DNA from: Plazaster borealis
Lineage: Eukaryota; Echinodermata; Asteroidea; Forcipulatida; Labidiasteridae
Direction of reading: 5' to 3'
DNA: 64,000 bases
Assembly (NCBI GenBank): GCA_021014325.1
Contig: JAJGQC010000655.1
Location: forward strand, 1 to 64,000
Below the pieces are notes generated by a model. The model saw only the letters and a program-made list of their open reading frames with translations, did no database searches and was not told the origin of the DNA. Every line of letters begins with the position of its first letter. The stretch's first letter is position 1. A program made the translations under genes and the position numbers. Positions 55,962 through 64,000 of this stretch are shown here, piece after piece.

Positions 55962-56547
55962 GCAGCTTTCTTACTTTATTTCTTCTTAATTTAGGACGAA
56001 AAACATTAAAAAGCACCTTTTATATGAAGCTCAATGCATCAAGTCTCCACTGTAAGAAAACTAGTTGAAAATACCCTAAAGTGTTGAAGGAAAGCTTAAT
56101 TTTAAAAAGCGTTCAACTTTAAACGCCGTTTTCTCCGATTGTTACTATTTACTGGTGGCATCGGTGACGATTTTATGCAATATGCAAAAAATTACTCGAA
56201 CTTTGCCTCGGTTTTGCGGCTCATTTTGTTTACATTTTTGTAATTAATTCTTCTTTGCTTGTTGCTTTACAATCATTTATAGTTACTAAATTGTCATATT
56301 ATCAAGTAAAAATCTGTATGTTATGGCTTATATTTCAGAATTCGTTCGATTAAAATAACGGATTCACGCTCTGAATTAAGCAAAATGAGACATTTTGTCA
56401 CCTCCCTGTACTGTATGTGTTCTATTTTCTGAATACGCGGCTGGCTTTTTCAGGAATACGCGGCTGGCTATCTCGGGCCCAATACTGTGCTAGCTTCTGT
56501 ATACACTGCATAGAGATATATATAGGAACTAGAGGCGCACTGGCCTA

Positions 56548-57149
56548 GTTAACCCTAACTCCCAACCGACCTTTGTTAAAAACTTTCCCCAATCCATCAA
56601 ATTCCAACATGAATAGTGCTACTGCTAATTCACTGGACCTAACCCATCAAACTCCAACAGTGCAGTTGTAATAACAGTACCTAGTCCAACTGTTGGATAT
56701 TGGTGGAGTGTGTATCCTTGGTCCTGTTCAAAGTCTGAAGAGGGGGGTTTGGCATAACCCAACCCAGCAAAATCCAACAACTGTTACTGCACCATGGTTG
56801 AATGGTTGGGTCTGCCATTGTAAGAAACAATGGGATCAACAATGCACCACATACATACAATAACATCACATGCCTTTATCAATTGTTTATTCCTCCTCCT
56901 TGCGCTTACAACAAAGGGATCAACAATGCACCACATGTACATCACATGCCTTTGTCAGTTGTTTATTCCTCCTCCTTGCAATTCACCATACCCAATCCAA
57001 CAAAGTCCAACAGAGAACTGCAAGTCTACAGTACCCATTCCATCGCATTCCATCACTTTATCTATAGTACACAGTACCCAACCCATCATATCCCAACAAA
57101 ACAAACTGTTGGAGTTTGAGGGGATAAGGACTGTTAGGGTTAATAGGCA
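56548..57149. mobile_element. element with TTAACCCTAAC ends and CCAACA repeats
   Basis: The left end TTAACCCTAAC near 56550 and the right end GTTAGGGTTAATAG near 57134-57147 are complementary. Inside, CCCAACCCATCAAACTCCAAC-like text recurs about seven times, with inverted forms (CTGTTGGAGTTTGAGGGG at 57106). An 87-bp direct repeat (GGGATCAACAATGCACCACA and onward to TCCTCCTCCTTGC) lies at 56831-56985. It is non-coding. Confidence 0.6.
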
Positions 57150-57725
57150 TAAATGGTGTTTTTAAAGATGATTTTATTTGACCGAATCTGTACCGGAGTC
57201 TGGACGTCGTTTAGGCCATGGAGATGTTTAGGCCTACACAACACAAAAGTGACAGTACAGACGTTCGTTATGACGTTAACTTGTATAACTTTACGAAATA
57301 ATACTATACTTATTATACCATGGAGGGCCTCCATGATTATGCTAAGTACTGAATTCTGAATATTATTGCCGAATGTATGAATAAATATTGGGGTTGCCAA
57401 CATTAAAAATGTGTCAAAAACCGTGCCACCTTACCTTTTAATAATAATTCGCTTGTCAAAAACAATGTCATGCTTGTGATCTTCTGTTGAATGACTGACT
57501 GATTGATACTTTTGATAATCTGATCATATAGCAGAACCCTCTGGCCTAGGGAGTATAGTCTCTTAATACTTATTCTTCATCCATGCTTGTGTTCTAATTA
57601 CTAGATTAAATTAAACGTACATAATCAAGGCCAAATGGCTACCAAAAACTTTAATTCTTTAGTTCCCATTGTGTTGGCGATGATGATCTTTATAATGACA
57701 ACAGTGAACATCTGATTACTTTTAG

Positions 57726-57884
57726 ATTCCCTCTTGGGGACTCAAATTTGCTGCACAAGAAGGAAAGACTGTGGCGGACTCATCAAGGCTAGCTAGAGGA
57801 GGCGTCTTCAGAATCATGAAGATTAATGACCAAATTACCCGGTTGAAGGCAGTAATTGTTTTTCGTTTTTTGTTTACTATTTAG
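57726..57884 (+). CDS. possible terminal exon of an unknown gene
   Basis: An acceptor-like TTACTTTTAG is followed by 52 open codons (IPSWGLKFAAQEGKTVAD, then RGGVFRIMKINDQITRLKA) to TAG 57882-57884. The text is unlike the AT-rich flanks, and a repeat-free region with AATAAA at about 59332 follows, as for a long 3' UTR. The WGLKF start vaguely recalls a PDZ strand, but this is not enough to name it. No upstream exon was found. Confidence 0.25.
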   Translation: MPSWGLKFAAQEGKTVADSSRLARGGVFRIMKINDQITRLKAVIVFRFLFTI

Positions 57885-59370
57885 TTCAACAAAGTACAAT
57901 TGGAGAATAACTCATGAGACTAGTAGTAGTATGATCTTAAATTCATGATATGCTTCTCATTGAAAATTTAAAAATAAGTTGGATACAGGGTGAAGCATTC
58001 TTCGGATTATTCCTCATTTTATTTTATTGGTTTTTAATAAATGTACTTGCAGTTTTATTTCTTAAAACCTGATTGAGTTTACTATTCAGTGATTAGTGCT
58101 GAGTGTTTTTACATCTGAAAGTATCAGGAAAAAGATGAAACAGCTCGGGAAGTGAATTAGATATGAACAAATTTCTTCAGGTTTTTCATGTTGTGTTTCT
58201 ATATAAGGTACTTCTTTAGGTCCCAGTGAGTTGATTGCATTTATTTTTGTAAAAAACCCTTAACTTTGACAAGTAGGATGAAACATCTAGCTCCGTAGAA
58301 TTTTTAAGGTTTCCTTTTGTTTTATTTTATTCCTGCTGGATATTAATAGTCTGTATTTATTTTTTTGAATCGATTTACTCAAAATGATGTTGTGTGCACT
58401 GCAAAATAGTGAAACCTTTCAAAAGACAATGACTTTCATTTTCCATATTAAATGCCTCACGAACATATCCTTTTTATTTGATTGATGGAATACGCGTCAC
58501 CTGTCCTCTCATCCTATATTTTGCCATGTAATGTGTTTTAATTATACCATGTAAATACTTCATTATTTATATGTATAATATTTATTAACAAAGTACTCAA
58601 ATGCATCCAATATTTGTATGATAATTTGCGAGTAATTTTGAAATGCCAAAAGAATTTGAGTTATTATGTGTAAACATTTTATTATTTATGTATCTGTGTT
58701 TATAATTGTATCAATGTATGTATTGATGTCTTGTCATACATTATTTGGGTTGTTTGTTGGGGGTGGGTTGTACATGTAAGTGCCTGTCTCATTGCCGGCT
58801 TCCTGTTGGGATCTTGTAGTTTTATTTGATTGTATGTTCCTGGAGCAAATCTAGGAATTGTTGATTGGGGGGGGGGGAGGTACGCAATATACTTTCTAGT
58901 CAGAATCCCATTCATAATGCTCATTATAATACACCTAAAACCCCTGCAGTATGTCATTAAAAATAAAACCATTCTTACTATAATTTTTTATAAAACAAAT
59001 TGTCTTAGTAGGGGGAAGGGGTTCTCATCTCCTGTGGATACTTGCCTAAGTTGTTTCCTTATTTATGTATAATTTGTTTATAAGCCTATGAATTTGGTTT
59101 TTAATTTATTTATCAATTAAATAATTAGCTTATTTGTTCATTTCATGGTGTAAACAATTGCCTTTTTAATCATTATTTTGAATTTGTTAATTGTTTTTAC
59201 AGGATCAAAGAGCCCAAAAAACCCTTATTCTATTGAAGATGTTTACAAATTTCCCATGATGTTTTGTGTCTAGATTATTATTTAATGTGTGTTGCAACAG
59301 AACAATGGTTTTCCATGATAATAATTTTTTTAAATAAAATTGTAATAAAATTCAAAATTCAAATTCATTC
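57885..59370 (+). other. repeat-poor AT-rich stretch, possible 3' UTR
   Basis: No transposon-like repeat is visible, unusual for this window. AAATAAAATTGTAATAAAAT lies near 59331-59350. A G run lies at 58867-58876. Confidence 0.3.
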
Positions 59371-59389
59371 AATGATAGAGGGTTTTCTG

Positions 59390-59830
59390 TGAACTTTTGT
59401 GAATAATAATGTACCCTGAGTGAAAACTTTAACATTTTTAAACAATTTCCATTTGCACACTGTGGATCCAACCACATTTTGGCTGTAAGACAAATGAACT
59501 GCAATTGAGAGTAACAGTTATTTTACACAACAAACTATCTAACACCATGAGGCAAAAACTTTAACAAAAAGTCTCAATGCGGATGGCCGGACAGAAGCTG
59601 TTTAATATCCAGAGGGTAATAATGAACCCTGAAAACTTATTCAAACAATAGAAAAACTTGACCACAATTTCCATTTTCACCTAGTGAATCTATTCACACA
59701 CAAAAAATTACATATCACAACAAACTATCTAGGGCAAAAACTTTAACAAAATGTCTCAATGCGGACGGCCGGACGGACCATCATAGACGGACGGACGGAC
59801 AAAATCGGTATTACAGGCTCGCATACTGCT
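59390..59830. repeat. two ~190-bp tandem copies with (GACG)n
   Basis: CAACAAACTATCTA, GGCAAAAACTTTAACAAAA and GTCTCAATGCGGA recur in both copies (59528-59590 and 59718-59770). The second copy ends in GGACGGACGGACGGAC repeats at 59765-59800. Confidence 0.7.
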
Positions 59831-60866
59831 AAAGCAGCTCGCCAAAAAGTGATGGCAGGATACCGACATTTTTCCCTACAATCTGTGGAAACAACCAAAA
59901 CGACTTATACACTATATTGAAACTGAGACTGAGACCACTGAGAGTATAGCTAGCCGAGTGGTAACCACTTGATAATGAACATGCAGAGCTGCAAATTCGA
60001 TTCTTACCTGTTTTGCGAGCAATTCTTGGCAGTACGAAATTATTGTTGGTTGTGATTCGTGAAACTGAAACGGTAGATACAAGTCTACCAGTACCAGACT
60101 TGACGTAACGTCCCAGCGAAACTCATTCATCTTTAGACAACATATATTGCGTGTATTCCATCCAAAAACATAAACTACAACGATTTAGTCGATACATTTT
60201 GTGAAGAATTAACCCTTGCACTTCTTCTCCAGACTACCTGCAACGCAATGTATACAGTCAGTAGTTCGCACGTGTATTTGTGGGTCAAAGGTTAGGTTAG
60301 GTTGTCAATTTTGCACGCAAAACTTATGAGGGCGGGCTGTACTTTTGACGGTCAGTTTTTCTGCAATTCTGTCGTCTGCTTTTGATGATGAAAAGTTGCG
60401 TACAAGCAATGCACAATCTATCTATTATGATAGACCAATTAAAAAGTTATGGCTTTAAATACAACCTTCGTTGCTGAAAAACTTAATATTTCCATACTTT
60501 TCGCTAACAAACAAAATTTCAATAATAGAAAAAATAAAACAATTTTAAATAAATTTTGATACTTGTTGGGCGATGGAAGCAGCGTGTCACAAAAAACGTC
60601 ATCAAATGTATTTATTCATCAACCTGTCAGTTTCATAAAATATTCTGTTTGGCTCTTTTCGGTCCAACGTTTCAACCTGGTTTTCAATCTCGCACTACAT
60701 GTTGCGAGAATATCCTTTTGAGATTGGTCATCGTAGGCCTACACCAGACATTTATGGCGAATGATCGTTATGGATCAGAAAGGTAGGCTATTTCTAGGCT
60801 GTGTCTGTGGATTTTGAATGGAAAACCCCCCAAACTGGATCATACGAAAGCGTAATAAAGACATAT
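59831..60866. other. spacer with a weak tRNA-like segment
   Basis: Bases 59948-60010 read TAGCTAGCCGAGTGGTAACC and then AAATTCGATTCTTACC, a weak tRNA-like pair of boxes. No gene is seen. Confidence 0.4.
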
Positions 60867-60932
60867 GGCCATATCAGCCCTGTCTTAGCGGCTGATATGG
60901 CCGCCCGGGTCTCAGGCGATATTCGCCCGGGC
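60867..60932. repeat. two adjacent hairpins
   Basis: GGCCATATCAGCC (60867-60879) and its exact complement (60890-60902) enclose CTGTCTTAGC. Immediately after, GCCCGGG and CCCGGGC enclose TCTCAGGCGATATTCG. The region is CpG-rich. Confidence 0.85.
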
Positions 60933-61924
60933 CATTCGCCCAGCCAACAGTAATCGGGGAAAATTGTTCTGTCATGACCTGATTTTAATTGATCTCGCTT
61001 ACGTATGGATCCTTTCGATCCCGAGAAGAGTCCACACATGTTTGTACACTTTCTAAGGGTTTTTTATTTCCAAATCTCGGCTAATAAGGCTCCGGTGTCA
61101 TAGGGGATTTTGTCCCCGGTGACGTGTGTATCCCCCATACGGTAAATTAACAAGGGCTGAAGGATGCTCAAACCACCAGGGCGCTCTCAGAAGAAATTTC
61201 TTCACAATCTGCCGTGGGGACAGAATCTAACCCTACACCGGTTTCGGGTTCCGTTTGATGTTAAAGCACCGTGTGTAATAAATGCGCCCTGCTCCAAAAT
61301 AGACGACAGAGCCCGAGAGCCAGTGGCCAAGCCGAGGTTTGGCAAAGACCAACAGCGCCCTCATCTGTCAAGCAGTGTGATAATATTTAATTTTGAAACC
61401 TTCAACTTGTTTCCGTCCTCCGTGATCTTTGCTGATTCGCGCACCATAAGAAAGCAATAACCCTTAAAACTGCTGAAGCGTGGAAACACGTGAGAAATGA
61501 TATACTTTTATAAGTTCATCAAACATTTCACAAGTCCTGTAATGTCACTTAGGTATCATAAGAACTCTGCTTGTTATTGGATGGTCATTTAATCCAGGCT
61601 ATAAACTAAAAAAAAGACTATGACAATAAAACAAAAGTTCCAATTAGAGATTAATTTATGGTTGCCAGTTAAAAAAATGGTAATTAAATTCCACGAACTG
61701 AACAAATTAATGGTAAACTAAAAATGCTAGGGACTGCAATAATTCCAGGGACAGCATTTTGGTATAAACAACTGTATCCAAGTCAGTGGCGAATTGGGAC
61801 GGGATGGGGGGGGGGGGAGGGGTTGGATTGGGGAATGATTTAACAAACTCTCCCAGTCGCATCGTCAATAGTGAAATATTTACTTTATGGGGATTGGGTT
61901 GTAATGTATAAACAATGAGGACCA
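60933..61924. other. spacer
   Basis: A G run lies at 61807-61817. No gene is recognised; the frame 61164-61460 has no domain. Confidence 0.45.
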
Positions 61925-62492
61925 GGGCCCAATTTCATAAAGCATGTAACTTAATATTGTAAGCACAAAAACTTGCTAAGCACCCTGATTTCAATTTCAC
62001 ATAGTTAAGATTGATCGTAACTGCAAATCCATCGCAGTTGCTTAGCAAAGAGTGATGTCACAATACAAATCACTATGGTAATTACTGCTAACTCATCTTA
62101 AAGGAACGTTACAGAACTGGTAATTAAAATTTTCTTTATGATCACAGATTTACATAAAACTTACATGGTCTAATGATGATGATAGTAGAAAACATCCCTA
62201 GAAATATTTCTGTCTGAAATGCCATATTTGATGAGAAATAAATAAAACTAATTTCCGATTGGAGTTTATCGCTCATGAGCGTTTTATTCATGCATTGTAT
62301 AACACATGCAAATGTGTAATCGGTTTTTCACTATTTTCTCGTGACCCCGATGGCCGATCGATCTCAAACTTCTACAGGTTTGTCAGTTTCTGTATATGGT
62401 GGATTATATAAAGTGCTTACACTGCCAGTTAGCAAAAACCAATTCTGTAATGTTCCTTTAAGATGAATCTTAGTGCTTTGTGAAATCGGCCC
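61925..62492. mobile_element. GGGCCC palindromic element split by a MITE
   Basis: The left end GGGCCCAATTTCATAAAGCA is at 61925 and the right end GCTTTGTGAAATCGGCCC is at about 62475-62492. The element is interrupted at a TTAA by the MITE 62098-62461. Confidence 0.8.
62098..62461. mobile_element. second TTAA-flanked MITE family, 364 bp
   Basis: TTAAAGGAACGTTACAGAA at the left and TTCTGTAATGTTCCTTTAA at the right are complementary with one mismatch. TTAA lies on each side. The interior is non-coding. The TTTAAAGGAACAGT texts at 44520 and 44631 may be relics of the same family. Confidence 0.85.
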
Positions 62493-62494
62493 CA

Positions 62495-62683
62495 GGGCCC
62501 GATTTCATAAAGCATGTAAGCACAAAAACTTGCTAAGCACAGAAAACTCTTGCTTAGGATAGGTTGCCAGCCAAAACACCATACAGTTACCATTGCTGTG
62601 ACTGGTACCCCACTCATTTCTTGCTTAGCCAAGAAATTTGCTTAGCAGCATTTTCTATTAAACAGTTTTATGATATTGGGCCC
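62495..62683. mobile_element. GGGCCC palindromic element, intact
   Basis: It begins GGGCCCGATTTCATAAAGCA and ends ATGATATTGGGCCC. The TAAGCACAAAAACTTGCTAA and TTGCTTAGCCAAGAAATTTG blocks pair internally. It is adjacent to the previous copy with two bases between. Confidence 0.8.
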
Positions 62684-62739
62684 AGGTATTACACAGTAAT
62701 GTCTGGTTTTGTGGGGTGCGTACCTCAAGTTCATCAATT

Positions 62740-62812
62740 TGTTTGTTTGTTTGTTTGTTTGTTTGTTTTGTTGGGGTGTTGGGGTGTTTGTTTGTTTGTC
62801 TGTTTCGTTTAG
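62740..62812. repeat. (GTTT)n microsatellite
   Basis: Runs of GTTT and GTTTGTCTG are followed by a T run and a G run to 62838. The frames in it are artefacts. Confidence 0.9.
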
Positions 62813-62838
62813 GGAAGGGTTTTTTTTTTGGGGGGGAG

Positions 62839-63224
62839 GTTCTGTTGGCCAATTATATTTGTGAGACAATTTTAAGACTGGCTTTTGGTGTGGGCCCTAT
62901 AGTCGCGCCCCTCTTACAACTCTCCACTCAAAAATTAAAATAACAGGGTAAATAAATAATAAATTATACATCAATAAGTAAAACAACCAGTCTGTAAAAG
63001 GAAAGTTTCCTTGAGCAAGTTTTTAACATTTGTCTTTTTTTAAGTCAGACAATTATGACTAGCCAAGAATTCAAATCGTTTCTCATAACATTTATTTCAT
63101 AAATAATAGGAACAAAACAGCATAGACAAAAATGTGTTTAACAAAAACATACTAGAGCACTCTGCATTAATAATGTCATGTTACACACACCCTATACTCA
63201 CTCAGGTCATTTTACCATCAGTCA
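62839..63224. other. spacer
   Basis: I see no feature in this stretch. Confidence 0.5.
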
Positions 63225-63779
63225 GGGCCCAAATTCATAGAGCTGCTTAAAGGCATCGTACACGTTTGGTAATTGTCAAAGACCAGTGTTCTCATTTGGT
63301 GTATCCCAACATATGCATAAAATAACAAGCCTGTGAAAATTTGGGCTCAATTGGTCATCGAAGTTGCAAGAAAATGATGAAAGAAAAAACACCCTGGTTG
63401 TACAAATTTGTGTGCTTTCAGATAGGAATAAAAACTTCTTGCAAGAACTTTTTATTATCATAGTGAGAAATTACCTCTTTCTCAAATACTACATTACTTC
63501 AGAGGGAGTCGTTTCTTACAATGTTTTATACTAACAACAGCTCTCTGTTGCTCGTTACCAAGTAACTTTTATGCTAATATATATTTTGGGTAATTACCAA
63601 ACGTGTACGATGCCTTTAAGCAAAAAAAGCACAAACAAATTATGATTGCCATAACAAGGTTACCAGCCAAAACTACCATGTCACATGTACAATCTGTGAC
63701 TGGTATCCTGCTCATTTCTGCTAAGCAGGAAAATGTTAAGCAATATTCAGTGCTTAAGCAGCTCTATGAAATTTGGCCC
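63225..63779. mobile_element. GGGCCC palindromic element split by a MITE
   Basis: The left part GGGCCCAAATTCATAGAGCT is at 63225. The right part, from TTAAGCAAAAAAAGCAC to CTATGAAATTTGGCCCA, lies at 63616-63779. The host sequence is interrupted exactly at TTAA by the 373-bp MITE. Confidence 0.85.
63247..63619. mobile_element. TTAA-flanked MITE (piggyBac-like), copy 2
   Basis: The ends TTAAAGGCATCGTACACGTT and the complementary ACGTGTACGATGCCTTTAA match for 28 bp. It is the same family as 5200-5575 over its whole length. Confidence 0.92.
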
Positions 63780-64000
63780 AAGGTTCGCATCCCAATGCAA
63801 ACCAGCCCTGGACAAGAATTCCTTCAAATCTGTTTTCTTTCAACGTAGATTGTAAGTGGTATATTGCCTATCTACGGGAAAATGCTGGTGTACTGATTCT
63901 TTGCTAATGCAGAATGGGGTTCGAACCCCAACTATGTCCAAAGCCTGACACAAAAATGGAATTCCTGTTGGCCAGGGTTTCAATGCAAATTTGAACTGAC
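63780..64000. other. window end with a weak tRNA-like box
   Basis: GGGGTTCGAACCCCAAC near 63916 resembles a box B in minus orientation. Nothing else is seen. Confidence 0.35.

Larger units (their letters stand above)
54560..56470. mobile_element. 1.9-kb element with ~270-bp inverted repeats and internal tandem repeats
   Basis: The left arm starts at TA 54560, GCCAGCCGCGTGTTCAGAAA, and runs to about 54830. The right arm is its near-exact complement at about 56190-56468, followed by TA. Shared internal text includes ACATACAGTACAGGGAGGTG and TGAAATATAAGCCATAACAT. Inside are four tandem units of roughly 190 bp. The right terminus is partly doubled (AATACGCGGCTGGCT twice). No protein is encoded. 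Flanking TA suggests a TA target duplication (Tc1/mariner-like or similar). Confidence 0.88.

Noticed and set aside
62564..62943. Frames with CLFVCLF repeats
   Set aside because: They are translations of the (GTTT)n microsatellite.

Overview
The window is animal nuclear DNA: spliced genes with GT/AG introns, AT-rich intergenic sequence and very dense repeats. An echinoderm (perhaps a sea star or sea cucumber) or a related marine deuterostome fits best. This rests on an animal midasin gene, a TRIM/B-box-propeller gene, a broken Toll-like-receptor-type leucine-rich gene, a 2A-like NPGP motif in an APE-type non-LTR retrotransposon, tRNA-headed SINEs, and many palindromic GGGCCCAATTTCATAAAGC elements. 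The species is inference; I ran no database search.

Layout. 1-2453: 3' part of a TRIM-like gene (two B-boxes, coiled coil, beta-propeller), two exons, + strand. 2454-8397: repeat-rich spacer with a CpG-rich inverted-repeat element, a TTAA-flanked MITE, a minus-strand SINE and a 983-bp palindromic element. 8398-27508: the last exons of midasin (MDN1), + strand, ending with a clean stop. This gene segment is disturbed. One exon occurs twice (9582 and 15078), a pair of exons occurs twice (17424/17864 and 23858/24400), the single exon carrying the metal-binding motif has a 1-base frame error, and a 4.7-kb defective Ty3/gypsy fragment lies between the two copies of the exon pair. Either the locus has real internal duplications or two divergent haplotypes were laid end to end in the assembly.

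28921-34680: a satellite of about 55 units of 105 bp. 34700-38989: palindromic elements and a 417-bp foldback with internal tandem repeats. 38990-42430: a composite tandem array whose units are a tRNA-like module (142 bp period) with or without a 112-bp spacer module. The period changes from 254 to 142 bp midway, and the spacer module then reappears as an array of its own. 42431-48289: mostly AT-rich spacer. 48290-48949: LRR/Toll-like receptor pseudogene, minus strand. 50015-53966: a decayed CR1/Jockey-group non-LTR retrotransposon preceded by a perfect 19-bp hairpin. 54560-56470: a 1.9-kb element with inverted repeats of about 270 bp, TA at both ends, and four internal tandem repeats. 57726-59345: a possible terminal exon plus 3' UTR of an unknown gene. 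61925-63779: three GGGCCC palindromic elements, two of which contain younger TTAA-flanked MITEs.

The only genes here with a recognisable cellular job are the TRIM-like gene and midasin, the AAA+ ATPase that remodels pre-60S ribosomes. I found no operon-like or defence-type gene system. The notable content is repeat architecture and the state of the midasin locus.
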